This document shows positions 7,329 to 14,747 of a stretch of 14,835 nt of DNA, one piece after another. The translations under genes were made by a program, and so were the position numbers. The number at the start of each line of letters is the position of its first letter. The stretch's first letter is position 1. The notes beneath the pieces are model-generated. The model had not been told where the DNA came from. It worked only from the letters and a program-made list of their open reading frames with translations, and searched no databases. The stretch comes from an uncultured Campylobacter sp. (GTDB lineage: Bacteria > Campylobacterota > Campylobacteria > Campylobacterales > Campylobacteraceae). The stretch is taken from positions 1-14,835 of the forward strand of contig NZ_CAJPQR010000046.1 in assembly GCF_905372745.1 (NCBI RefSeq), read 5' to 3'.

Positions 7329-7356
7329 GCGGCAAAAATTTACTAAATTTAGCCGC
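7329..7356 (-). repeat. Hairpin with nested AAATTT, downstream of marR
   Basis: GCGGC (7329-7333) pairs with GCCGC (7352-7356). Inside, AAATTT (7336-7341) pairs with AAATTT (7345-7350) around a 3-base loop. The near edge is 50 bases past the marR stop, matching the placement of similar hairpins after other genes here. A run of eight T on the minus strand lies at 7390-7383, before the hairpin, so it is not a standard terminator. Confidence 0.4.
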
Positions 7357-7405
7357 GATTTTAGCCGAATTTAAAAGAGCGTAAAAAAAATTAAAGTCGG
7401 TAAAT

Positions 7406-7853
7406 TTAAATTTCGGTCTTGAGGTCAGACGCGCCTTTGATCTCGTCGTCGCAAATCTCGCAAAAGCGCGTCAGCAGCGAAAAGAGTTTTTCGGTATTTT
7501 TCTCGCCGAGCCTAGCAAACACCCGCTCGCCCAGCTCATCGCTAGCGCGCGTGATAGGCTCTGCCGCCTCGCGCCCCTTTTGCGTGAGGCTCATCGCGCG
7601 CTCCCTTTTATCAGTGCTTTGCTCGCTTGGCTGTACTAGCCCTTTTTGACGAAAATCTTTACAAACGTTAAAGACCGTTTGTTTTGGTATGAGCCATTCT
7701 TGGCCGATCTTTTTTTGCGTCGAACTGCCGTCTTTTGCTAGCGTGTAAAGCACCGCAAATTCGCTGTAGCTAAGCCCTGTTTTAGCGATCAGCGCGTCTA
7801 TGCGCTCGTTAATCTCGCTGATTTTTTTTGCCTAGGTCGTCAAAGTTATACAT
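7406..7853 (-). CDS. MarR-family transcriptional regulator, frame broken by an A8 tract
   Basis: The gene should start at the ATG at 7853, with AAGGA at 7863-7859. As written it reads MYNFDDLGKKNQRD and stops. Removing one A from the eight-A run (T at 7829-7822 on the plus strand) gives an intact 148-residue protein that continues ISEINERIDALIAKTGLSYS, the usual MarR length. The winged helix follows: recognition helix about residues 55-71 (IPKQTVFNVCKDFRQKG), then a wing with the D-x-R-x-R motif (D81, R83, R85). Without the repair only a 115-residue product from a GTG at 7753 is possible, which lacks the N-terminal dimerisation helix. The regulator is divergent from an RND efflux operon and most likely represses it and itself, relieved by a small ligand. 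The break may be phase variation, transcriptional slippage, a real loss of function, or a homopolymer sequencing error. Confidence 0.8.
7822..7829 (-). repeat. Homopolymer A8 tract in codons 9-11 of marR
   Basis: Eight T on the plus strand, eight A on the coding strand. Seven A would keep the marR frame open. Its place at the 5' end of a regulator gene is typical of slippage-controlled genes. Confidence 0.85.
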
Positions 7854-7869
7854 CGTTTTCCTTTTTTAT

Positions 7870-7899
7870 TTTTGGGTGAATTTTAGTAAAATCCCAAAA
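7870..7899. promoter_or_regulatory. Imperfect inverted repeat over the marR -10, candidate operator
   Basis: ATTTTA-G-TAAAAT (7880-7892) is a perfect palindrome, flanked by TTTTGGG (7870-7876) and CCCAAAA (7893-7899) with a 3-base asymmetry on the left. It covers the marR -10. MarR dimers usually bind such AT-rich palindromes, so autoregulation is a reasonable inference. Confidence 0.45.
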
Positions 7900-7908
7900 T
7901 ATTTTCAA
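7880..7908 (-). promoter_or_regulatory. marR promoter
   Basis: On the minus strand TTGAAA (7908-7903) and TAAAAT (7885-7880) are separated by exactly 17 bases, a good -35/-10 pair. Transcription would start close to 7873, about 20 bases before the ATG at 7853. Confidence 0.6.
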
Positions 7909-7911
7909 GGT

Positions 7912-7936
7912 TTTAGGATTGACTTTTGGTCCTAAA
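7912..7936. promoter_or_regulatory. Inverted repeat around the efflux-operon -35, candidate operator
   Basis: TTTAGGA (7912-7918) and TCCTAAA (7930-7936) are perfect reverse complements 11 bases apart. The -35 hexamer of the efflux promoter lies between the arms, so a protein bound here would block RNA polymerase. Confidence 0.5.
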
Positions 7937-7948
7937 TTTTGCTAATAT
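7919..7948 (+). promoter_or_regulatory. Efflux-operon promoter
   Basis: TTGACT (7919-7924), an 18-base spacer, then TGC and TAATAT (7943-7948) form an extended -10 promoter. Transcription would start near 7955, placing it after the GTG at 7926 and supporting the downstream ATG at 7983 as the adaptor start. Confidence 0.7.
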
Positions 7949-7982
7949 GATAAATTTTAAGACTAATTTTAAGGGAAATTTT

Positions 7983-9212
7983 ATGAAATTCGGCAAAATT
8001 TTAAAGGCGTGTTTTTTATCGTTTGCGCTGGTTTTGACCGCGCAACAAACGGCGGCGGCGCAGGAAAATAAATCGGCGCAAGAAACGCCGCCGCAAAACA
8101 AGCAAACGGCTCAAGCGGGCCTAAAAGACGGCGACGCTAGCAAATCAATCGTCGGCCAAGACGGCGGAAATTCGGACGCTAGGCAAAATCAAAACGAAGA
8201 AGCCATAAAGCTCACGGTCGTCTCGCCCAAGATCGTAAAATTTAGCCCAAAGCTAAATTTGCACGGCGAGCTGGTCGCTAAAGACGACGTTGCCGTGGGC
8301 TCGGCGCTGCAAGGCCAACAAATCGCCCAGATCTTAGCCGAAGTCGGTGAAAAAGTGCAAAAGAGGCAAATTTTAGCCCTACTAGATAATGCTGGCGTAA
8401 AAGCGAAATTTGACCAGCAAACCGCCGCGCTAGAGGCCGCAAAGCAAAATTTAAACTCCGCTAAGGCCGCCTTTAGCGAGGCTAGCTCCGCGCTAAAGCG
8501 AGCCAAAAGCTTAGCCGCAAAAAAGGCTATCAGCTCGCAAGAGCTCGAACAAGCAAGCGCAAAAGAAGCAAGCGCCAGAGCCAATCTAAACTCCGCAAAA
8601 GCCCAAATCTCGCAGATAGAAGCGCAGATCGCAGAGGCCAAAGATCAGCTTGGCAAAGCTAGCGTGATAGCGCCCGTTAGCGGCGTCGTAACGGCCAAAA
8701 AAGCTCAAATCGGCGCGCTAACTAGCGGCGAGGCTTTGTTTAACATCGCAAAAGACGGCGTCATCGAGCTATCTGCGGATGCGGATGCAGCCGAGCTAGC
8801 GCAGATAAGAGTCGGTATGAGCGCTCAGGCTCAAATTTACGGCGTAAAAGAGGCCGTAAACGGCAAGGTGCGGCTAGTGCCTGTTAGCGTGGATACGAGC
8901 TCGCGCCTAGGTAAGGTCAAAATTTCGCTGGACGGCGGGGCTAAATTTATCGGTTCGTACGCCAAGGCTGTCATCGACCTGCCCGAATTTAGCGCATTAG
9001 CGCTGCCCGCGCAGGCGGTTTCGTTTACGGAGGCAGGTGCGTTTGCAACGCTAATAAAAGACGGCAAGGCGCAGAAGCGAAAAATCCAAACCGGACTTAG
9101 AGTAAACGGGCTAGTGCAGGTAATCACAGGCGTTAGCGAGGACGATGAGGTCGCGCTAAAAGCCGCCGCGCTGGTAAACGACGGCGAAGCGGCGCAAAGG
9201 GGCGCGGAGTGA
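7983..9212 (+). CDS. RND efflux periplasmic adaptor (membrane fusion protein)
   Basis: 409 residues from the ATG at 7983, chosen because AAGGGA is at 7971-7976 and an upstream GTG at 7926 would lie within the promoter. A signal peptide (residues 1-26, ending TAAA) is followed by a low-complexity stretch rich in Gln, Ala and Asn (about 27-72). A lipoyl-like half (about 92-138) comes next, then an Ala/Lys/Gln-rich alpha-hairpin coiled coil (about 140-225), the second lipoyl half APVSGVVTAKKAQIGALTSG (230-249), and a beta-barrel with a membrane-proximal end (about 258-400). This is the standard HlyD/AcrA-type adaptor order. It links the inner-membrane pump to an outer-membrane channel. There is no lipobox cysteine, so it is probably soluble or held by protein contacts. 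The long acidic/Gln linker after the signal peptide is somewhat unusual. Confidence 0.92.
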   Translation: MKFGKILKACFLSFALVLTAQQTAAAQENKSAQETPPQNKQTAQAGLKDGDASKSIVGQDGGNSDARQNQNEEAIKLTVVSPKIVKFSPKLNLHGELVAKDDVAVGSALQGQQIAQILAEVGEKVQKRQILALLDNAGVKAKFDQQTAALEAAKQNLNSAKAAFSEASSALKRAKSLAAKKAISSQELEQASAKEASARANLNSAKAQISQIEAQIAEAKDQLGKASVIAPVSGVVTAKKAQIGALTSGEALFNIAKDGVIELSADADAAELAQIRVGMSAQAQIYGVKEAVNGKVRLVPVSVDTSSRLGKVKISLDGGAKFIGSYAKAVIDLPEFSALALPAQAVSFTEAGAFATLIKDGKAQKRKIQTGLRVNGLVQVITGVSEDDEVALKAAALVNDGEAAQRGAE

Positions 9213-12200
9213 AAATTTCGTCTTGGGCGATCCGTCATCCTATCCCTATTATCGTGCTTTTTATCGCGCTTAGCTTAGGCGGCGTAGCGTCGTTTTTGCG
9301 CCTACCGATAAACGCGAACCCAAACGTAAATTTTCCTATCGTTAGCGTCACGGTCACGCAGACCGGCGCGTCGCCTACTCAGCTGGAAAGCTCGACTACT
9401 AGGCGCATAGAAGACGCCGTGAGCGGGCTGGCGGACGTGAGGCACGTTAGCTCTACGATCTCCGAGGGCAGCTCGGCTACGACGGTGGAGTTTGCCATCG
9501 AGACGGATGTCGATAGAGCCGTAAACGACGTGCGAAACGCCGTGGTGCAGATCAGAGACGAACTACCGGCCGGCATCGATACGCCGCTAGTAGAGCGCAT
9601 GGACGTCGAGGGCGGGGCGCTCGCGTTTTATTCGGTAGGAAGCGTAAATTTAGACCAAAGCGAGATATCGCACCTGATAGATAACGAGATAAAAAGGCGG
9701 CTGCTAGCGATCCCAGGCGTTCAGCAGGTAAAGCGCCTAGGCGGCGTTACGCGCGAGATTAGGGTGCTTTTAGACCCCGCCGCGCTTAGCTCGCTAAAGA
9801 TAGACGCGGCTTATATTAACAAGCAGCTTGCGCAAAATAACGCCGATTTGCCCGCGGGCAGGACGGTTTTAGACGGCGCGGAAAACAGCCTGCGCGTAAC
9901 GGGCGGCGCAAAGAGTATAGAGGGGTTAGCGGATACCCCTATCCGACTAGAGGGCGGCGGTAGCGTCCGTCTAGGCGATATCGCTCGCGTAGAGGACTCG
10001 CACGCCGAGGTTAGGTCGCGCTCTAGGATGGACGGGCTGGAGACGGCGGGATTTAGCGTCTCGCGCTCAAAAGCCGCCAGCGACACGGTCGTGATGCAAA
10101 AGGTTGGGGAGGAGCTGGCTAAATTTACCGCAGAGCATGCGGAAGTAAAGATAGACGAGATATACACCTCGGCGAACGAGACTAAGCAAAGCTACGACCA
10201 AACGATCTGGATGCTAGCCGAGGGCGCGATACTGACGGTTTTGGTCGTGTTTATTTTCTTGAGAGACGCGAGAGCGACTCTGGTGGCTGCCGTGTCGCTG
10301 CCTCTTTCGATCTTGCCGACGTTTGCGGCGCTTTATCTGCTGGACTATACGCTAAACGGCATCACGCTGCTAGCTTTGATGCTAGTTATCGGCATACTCG
10401 TAGACGACGCAATCGTGGAGATAGAAAATATCAAAAAACACCTAGCCCTAGGCAAACGCCCGTACCAAGCCGCCATCGACGCGGCTGATGATATCGGCTT
10501 TGCGGTGGTTGCCATTACGCTAACGATAGTGGCGATATTTTTGCCCGTTAGCTTTATCGGCGGGGGCATCGGGCAGTACTTTAGGCAGTTTGGCATAACC
10601 GTCGCGGCGGCGGTTTTGGCTTCTCTTTTAGTAGCGCGCTTAGCCACTCCGCTACTAGCGGCCTACATCCTAAAACCCGAGGCCAAAGAGGAGCGCGAAG
10701 CGGGCAAGCTAAAGGCTGCCTATCTAAATTTGCTAAATTTCACGCTAGATCACCGTAAATTTACGCTTTTTATCGGCTTTTTGCTATTGCTGGGCTCGTT
10801 TGCGCTAATACCGCTTTTGCCGACGGGATTTTTGCCTCAAAGCGACGCCGGCAGAAGTAGTGTAAATATCACTCTAACTCCCGGCTCTACGCTAGAGCAA
10901 ACCGATGAGAGGCTGCTAAATTTAACCCGCGTCGTTAAGCAAAATCCGGCCGTGCAGTCCGTTTTTGCTATAGCCGGGGGCGGCGGCGAAACGCACAAGG
11001 GCGAGCTGCTAATCACGCTAAAACCGCACAAGCAGCGCGACGTTACGCAAAAGGAGTTTGAAAACGAACTGCGGGCGGAGCTGGCTAAATTTAGCGATAT
11101 GAGATTTGCCTTCGCTAACGATATGGCCGCGCGCGATATCTCGGTAATCTTAACCGGCGAGGACGCGGATGCGCTCTCTAAAACCGCCGCGCTGATAAAA
11201 TCCCAAATGAGCGGAGTTGCCGGCGCGAAAAACGCTCAAGTAAACGAGCCTTTGCAAAAGCCCGAAATCCGCGTAAATTTAATCAAAAAAGAGGCCGCTA
11301 GGCTAGGCGTGAGCCACCAAGCCGTAGCCGAAGCTCTGCGTATCGCTACCGTGGGCGACACGGACGCGGCGTCGGCGAAATTTGACCTACCCGACCGCCA
11401 AGTGCCTATCCGCGTGAGCCTAGAGGAGGACGCTAGAAACGACCTTGAAGTCCTGCGTAAAATTTACGTCCAAAGCGCGGCGGGAGCAGCCCTGCCGCTC
11501 TCAAGCGTAGCTCAAATCTCGTATTCGCAAGGCGCTGCTAGCATAGATAGATTTGATAAACGCCGCAAGATCGCGCTCGAGGCCGATTTGCAGCCAGGAT
11601 TTACCGTAGGCGAGGTTTTGGAGCAAATTTACGCGCTGCCCGCGATGAAAAACTTGCCCTCTGGCATCTCGTCGCCCGAGTACGGCGATAGCGAGTATAT
11701 GAGCGAGATGTTTGAGCAGTTTGGTATCGCGCTTGGCTTTGGCGTGACGATGTTTTTGCTGGTTTTGGTCGTGCTTTTTCGCGATTTTTTGCAGCCCGCT
11801 ACGATATTTATCGCGCTTCCGCTTTCTATCGGCGGCGCTGCGGGCGGGTTGCTGCTTTACGGCGGGGCGCTTGATCTATCCGCCGTCATCGGCATCTTAA
11901 TGCTCATGGCTATCGTGGGTAAAAACTCGATCTTGCTCGTTGATTTCGTCATCGAAAAGCGCCTGCGCGGAAGCGGCGTCAGGCAGGCTTTGCTAAGCTC
12001 GGGCGCGGAGAGGGCGCGGCCTATCGTGATGACTACGATAGCCATGATCGCCGGCATGGCGCCTGCGGTGTTTGCTAGCGGCTCTGGCGCGGAGTTTCGC
12101 GCGACGATGTCGGTAGCCGTGATTTGCGGACTAGCCGTTTCTACGCTGCTTAGCCTCGTTTTCGTGCCGACTGTTTATTCTATCGTGGACGATGCGAAAA

Positions 12201-12271
12201 GATTCCTCGGCAAGCGTCTTTCTAAACTCACGTCCGTAACCGAGCAAGATAAGCAAAACGCGGCAGGGTAG
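9209..12271 (+). CDS. RND (HAE-1 type) multidrug efflux permease
   Basis: 1020 residues, normal for the family. An N-terminal membrane helix (about 10-29) leads into a large periplasmic loop, and the pattern repeats in the second half. Conserved features seen are the proton-relay pair D399-D400 in GILVDDAIVEIEN, the matching lysine K905 in MAIVGKNSILLVDF, and GASPTQLESSTTRRIEDAVS near residues 53-72. The trimeric pump would take drugs or other lipophilic compounds from the periplasm and inner membrane and exchange them for protons. The start is a GTG whose last two bases are shared with the adaptor's TGA, with AAAGGGG at 9196-9202, so the two genes are translationally coupled. No outer-membrane channel gene follows, so a TolC/CmeC-like channel encoded elsewhere must be used. 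Substrates are unknown. Confidence 0.94.
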   Translation: MKISSWAIRHPIPIIVLFIALSLGGVASFLRLPINANPNVNFPIVSVTVTQTGASPTQLESSTTRRIEDAVSGLADVRHVSSTISEGSSATTVEFAIETDVDRAVNDVRNAVVQIRDELPAGIDTPLVERMDVEGGALAFYSVGSVNLDQSEISHLIDNEIKRRLLAIPGVQQVKRLGGVTREIRVLLDPAALSSLKIDAAYINKQLAQNNADLPAGRTVLDGAENSLRVTGGAKSIEGLADTPIRLEGGGSVRLGDIARVEDSHAEVRSRSRMDGLETAGFSVSRSKAASDTVVMQKVGEELAKFTAEHAEVKIDEIYTSANETKQSYDQTIWMLAEGAILTVLVVFIFLRDARATLVAAVSLPLSILPTFAALYLLDYTLNGITLLALMLVIGILVDDAIVEIENIKKHLALGKRPYQAAIDAADDIGFAVVAITLTIVAIFLPVSFIGGGIGQYFRQFGITVAAAVLASLLVARLATPLLAAYILKPEAKEEREAGKLKAAYLNLLNFTLDHRKFTLFIGFLLLLGSFALIPLLPTGFLPQSDAGRSSVNITLTPGSTLEQTDERLLNLTRVVKQNPAVQSVFAIAGGGGETHKGELLITLKPHKQRDVTQKEFENELRAELAKFSDMRFAFANDMAARDISVILTGEDADALSKTAALIKSQMSGVAGAKNAQVNEPLQKPEIRVNLIKKEAARLGVSHQAVAEALRIATVGDTDAASAKFDLPDRQVPIRVSLEEDARNDLEVLRKIYVQSAAGAALPLSSVAQISYSQGAASIDRFDKRRKIALEADLQPGFTVGEVLEQIYALPAMKNLPSGISSPEYGDSEYMSEMFEQFGIALGFGVTMFLLVLVVLFRDFLQPATIFIALPLSIGGAAGGLLLYGGALDLSAVIGILMLMAIVGKNSILLVDFVIEKRLRGSGVRQALLSSGAERARPIVMTTIAMIAGMAPAVFASGSGAEFRATMSVAVICGLAVSTLLSLVFVPTVYSIVDDAKRFLGKRLSKLTSVTEQDKQNAAG

Positions 12272-12287
12272 GAAGCTTGTTAAATTT

Positions 12288-12311
12288 AGCGCGTAAATTT
12301 ATCGCTTTTTT
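12288..12311 (+). terminator. Weak intrinsic terminator after the efflux operon
   Basis: AGCG (12288-12291) can pair with CGCT (12303-12306), which runs into six T. The stem is only 4 bp, so this is a weak call. Confidence 0.25.
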
Positions 12312-12322
12312 CCGCGCGGATT

Positions 12323-12353
12323 AAATTTGAGCCTGGGTTTTACGGCTAAATTT
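12323..12353. repeat. Hairpin between convergent efflux operon and hypothetical gene
   Basis: AAATTT-g-AGCC (12323-12333) pairs with GGCTAAATTT (12344-12353): ten pairs with a single bulged G and a 10-base loop. It lies 52 bases after the permease stop and 39 bases from the end of the convergent gene. A 12-bp perfect palindrome, GCTAAATTTAGC (12345-12356), overlaps the right arm. Confidence 0.5.
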
Positions 12354-12391
12354 AGCTAAATTTGCAAGCCAAAAGCCTAAATTTACGCGGC

Positions 12392-12865
12392 TTAATAATA
12401 CCCTAGGCACATCGTTTCTGTTAGCTTTATGCGCTTTTCAAGCGGTTCGGGCGAGAAAAACGAGCACTTTTCGATGTAAATTCTATAGCCGTAGTCAAGT
12501 CCGAAATCATCGTAAAATTTCTTTAAATTTATAAATTTTATCCCGCAAATTTCGCGTAGATCAAAAAGCGGATAGAGCTTGGAGCCGTTTTTGGCGACTA
12601 GGTGCGAGGGCGCTAGCGTCGTAAACGAGCAAAACGCCGACGTGAGCGTTAGTCCGGCTAGGTCGCTGCAGCGCGCGGCCGCCTCGCAAAATCGTGCGGG
12701 GATGCTTTTTTTATGCAGAAAAACGGTGCGCGAGTTTTCAAATTTAGCGCAGATCGCGCCGCTCCAAAACAGATACGCGTTGCCCGAGATTTCGGCGTTT
12801 TTCGCAAATTCGCAGCCAAGAACGTAATCGTCTAAAAACTCGTTTGGAGCAAGGGTGATTTTCAT
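12392..12865 (-). CDS. Cysteine-rich protein of unknown function
   Basis: 157 residues from the ATG at 12865. No family is recognised. There is no signal peptide and no membrane segment, so it is probably cytoplasmic. It has eight cysteines (5 percent of residues), including C-x5-C in RFCEAAARC, but no CxxC or other clear metal or Fe-S pattern. The second half is rich in aromatic residues and lysine (KFYDDFGLDYGYRIYIEK). A possible ribosome-binding site (AAAAAGG) lies about 10 bases upstream and a good -10 (TATAAT) at 12895-12890, both supporting a real gene. It is divergent from ridA and convergent with the efflux permease. Codon use looks like that of its neighbours. Confidence 0.65.
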   Translation of the reverse strand: MKITLAPNEFLDDYVLGCEFAKNAEISGNAYLFWSGAICAKFENSRTVFLHKKSIPARFCEAAARCSDLAGLTLTSAFCSFTTLAPSHLVAKNGSKLYPLFDLREICGIKFINLKKFYDDFGLDYGYRIYIEKCSFFSPEPLEKRIKLTETMCLGYY

Positions 12866-12868
12866 ATT

Positions 12869-12921
12869 TTTAGCGCCTTTTTACGGGAAATTATAGCTAA
12901 ATTTGCAAATTCGGCGCTAAA
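12869..12921. repeat. 9-bp inverted repeat across a divergent promoter region
   Basis: TTTAGCGCC (12869-12877) and GGCGCTAAA (12913-12921) are perfect reverse complements 35 bases apart, centred on the minus-strand -10. The left arm overlaps the leader and ribosome-binding site of the minus gene, and the right arm is next to the ridA -10. It may be a regulator site or chance. Confidence 0.35.
12890..12895 (-). promoter_or_regulatory. -10 element of the cysteine-rich protein gene
   Basis: TATAAT on the minus strand, preceded by AGC. Transcription would start near 12883, about 18 bases before the ATG. Confidence 0.5.
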
Positions 12922-12922
12922 C

Positions 12923-12931
12923 TGCTAATAT
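12923..12931 (+). promoter_or_regulatory. Extended -10 promoter of the ridA operon
   Basis: TGC followed by TAATAT (12926-12931), the same nine bases as in the efflux promoter. The start site would be near 12938, about 20 bases before the ATG at 12959. Confidence 0.55.
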
Positions 12932-12958
12932 TCGCGAAAATTTTTACAAAGGACGAAA

Positions 12959-13336
12959 ATGAAAAAGGTTATCTCTACAAAAGATGCCCCGCAAGCGATC
13001 GGACCGTATTCGCAAGCGATCGCGGCTAACGGATTTCTGTTTATTTCAGGGCAGTTAGGCGTGACCCCTAGCGGCGAATTTGCGGGCGCGGACGTAAAAT
13101 CGCAGGCGCAAAGATCGCTTCAAAATTTGCAAGCGATTTTGAGCGAAGCGGGGCTTGGCTTTGAGAGCGTAGTAAAAACGACGATTTTTCTAGCAGATAT
13201 CGCGGACTTTGCGGCGGTAAACGAAATTTACGCCGATTTTTTTAAAGAGCCCTATCCGGCCCGCAGCACGGTTGCGGTAAAAACGCTGCCAAAGGGCGGT
13301 TTGGTCGAGATTGAGCTTATCGCGGCGACGAAGTAA
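12959..13336 (+). CDS. ridA: RidA family enamine/imine deaminase
   Basis: 125 residues, full length for the RidA/YjgF/UK114 family. These cytosolic trimers hydrolyse reactive 2-aminoacrylate and other enamines/imines made by PLP enzymes, and so protect those enzymes from damage. Seen in the sequence are AIGPYSQAI (13-21), FLFISGQLG (26-34), the substrate-carboxylate arginine R102 in PARSTVAV, and E117 in GGLVEIELIAATK. R102 and E117 align with R105 and E120 of E. coli RidA, which marks the active RidA subgroup. AAAGGA just upstream fixes the start. DUF945 follows 20 bases later, probably in the same operon. Confidence 0.95.
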   Translation: MKKVISTKDAPQAIGPYSQAIAANGFLFISGQLGVTPSGEFAGADVKSQAQRSLQNLQAILSEAGLGFESVVKTTIFLADIADFAAVNEIYADFFKEPYPARSTVAVKTLPKGGLVEIELIAATK

Positions 13337-13356
13337 AATTTAAAATAAGGAAAAAG

Positions 13357-14739
13357 ATGAAAAAGGTTATATTTGCGCTTGCGGTCATTTTGATCGCGTT
13401 TTTTGGCGTCGCGTTTTACGGCTCGTCTAAGGCCAAAGAGTCCTACGATAGGGGCGTGGCTAGGCTAACGGGCGAAACTTTGAGCTTGCCGTTTATAGAC
13501 CTAAAGGCAAACGTGACGCAAAACGAGTACGACAAAGGGCTGTTTAGTTCGCGCGCGACGCTTACATTTGAGCTAACCGACGGCAAAGATCCGGTAAAAT
13601 TTGAGGCTAAAACCACGCTAAAGCATGGATTTGCCGAGATTTTTGGCGGATTTAAGGCACACAGCGATATCAAGGCTCTAACGCCCGAAGCCGCCGCCGA
13701 AGCTAAAAAGATATTCGGCACGGACGAGTTTTTGAGCGCCGACGTACTAATAAATTTAGATAAAACCCGCGACGTAACGCTAAATTTGGCTGAGATCAAA
13801 GTAGACGAGAGAAATTCGGATCTTGTTATCTCAAAGCCTTTTGCAAAGGCTCAAATCAAAGAAGATAAGATAAAATCCCTAGAAATCGGCGTCGGTAAAG
13901 TTAGCGGCGGCGATACGGACGACTCGGGCAAGTTTGCGATGGAAAACGCATCCATGCTCATCGAGCTTAGCGATTTTAAAAGCTTTAGCGATCTGGTTTC
14001 GTTTATAAATTTGCAAACCGCCTACGAAAATATATCTAAAGTAGGAATAAAGGTCGGCAAAATGAGCTTTAGCAACGCTAGAAGCTATGATTTTCCAAAA
14101 GCCGTCGGGATAACCGATATGGCGTTTTTAGCGCAGATTAAGCAAAATGCGGACGCAAATTTGCTCGATACGATGACGGAGGCTAACCTGGGCGCGCTAG
14201 AAATAGACGGCAAGAAAATCCTAACTCAGCTAAACGCCGCTATGAACGAAAAAAACGTAAACAAGCTTGCTATGGCGATGTATCTTAACGATCCTAAAGA
14301 ATCAGCGGTTTATAAAATTTTAATGAGCGAAAACTACGTGCTGGAGGTTAAGAATTTTAGCTTTAAAAACCCGGGCGGCAAGGAGATCAAATTTAACGCC
14401 GTAGCCGACGCATCGGGACTGGGTGTCAAAAGCAAAACGCTAGAAAACGACGCAGATGTGGAAAAGGCGCTAAAGGCGGTTAAATTTGACGGCGAGCTAA
14501 AAGTGCAAGCCGCGTCTATAACGGAGTTTTTAAGCGAATATAAAGGGATAATGCCGGACAGGGATTTTAATGAAATGATTAACGGTATTAAGCCTTTTGA
14601 GGAGCGCATAAATTCGCTTTTTACTAAAGATGGCGAGTATATGAGCGCGAAATTTAAGCATGACGTCGGTAGCGATGATCTGCTGATAAACGATAAAATT
14701 TCGCTTAAAGAATTTATAATTAACCTGGCGGTAAATTAA
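13357..14739 (+). CDS. DUF945 (YdgA-like) family protein
   Basis: 460 residues. One N-terminal hydrophobic segment (about 4-22) works as a signal anchor or uncleaved signal, so most of the protein should be periplasmic. It is followed by FYGSSKAKESYDRGVARL (20-37) and then NEYDKGLFSSRATLTFEL (56-73), which are the hallmark opening elements of DUF945/YdgA proteins. The remainder is an alternating beta/alpha stretch with no cysteines or known catalytic motif. The biochemical role of the family is not established. The ribosome-binding site AAGGA lies 20 bases or less after ridA's stop, and the operon ends at the terminator 9 bases after this gene. The pairing with ridA may be simply chromosomal order and not a functional link. 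Confidence 0.85.
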   Translation: MKKVIFALAVILIAFFGVAFYGSSKAKESYDRGVARLTGETLSLPFIDLKANVTQNEYDKGLFSSRATLTFELTDGKDPVKFEAKTTLKHGFAEIFGGFKAHSDIKALTPEAAAEAKKIFGTDEFLSADVLINLDKTRDVTLNLAEIKVDERNSDLVISKPFAKAQIKEDKIKSLEIGVGKVSGGDTDDSGKFAMENASMLIELSDFKSFSDLVSFINLQTAYENISKVGIKVGKMSFSNARSYDFPKAVGITDMAFLAQIKQNADANLLDTMTEANLGALEIDGKKILTQLNAAMNEKNVNKLAMAMYLNDPKESAVYKILMSENYVLEVKNFSFKNPGGKEIKFNAVADASGLGVKSKTLENDADVEKALKAVKFDGELKVQAASITEFLSEYKGIMPDRDFNEMINGIKPFEERINSLFTKDGEYMSAKFKHDVGSDDLLINDKISLKEFIINLAVN

Positions 14740-14747
14740 GCCGCAGT

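Noticed and set aside
7141..7384. Two overlapping 64-residue frames on opposite strands
   Set aside because: No start signals, no family features, and each is the shadow of the other in a repeat-rich spacer.
7926..7982. Longer start (GTG at 7926) for the efflux adaptor
   Set aside because: It lies upstream of and within the operon's -10 element. The ATG at 7983 has a good ribosome-binding site and starts directly with a signal peptide.
12959..13370. ridA and the DUF945 gene begin with the same 14 bases (ATGAAAAAGGTTAT)
   Set aside because: A short A-rich start coding for Met-Lys-Lys-Val-Ile is common and the sequences diverge at once, so a duplication is not supported.
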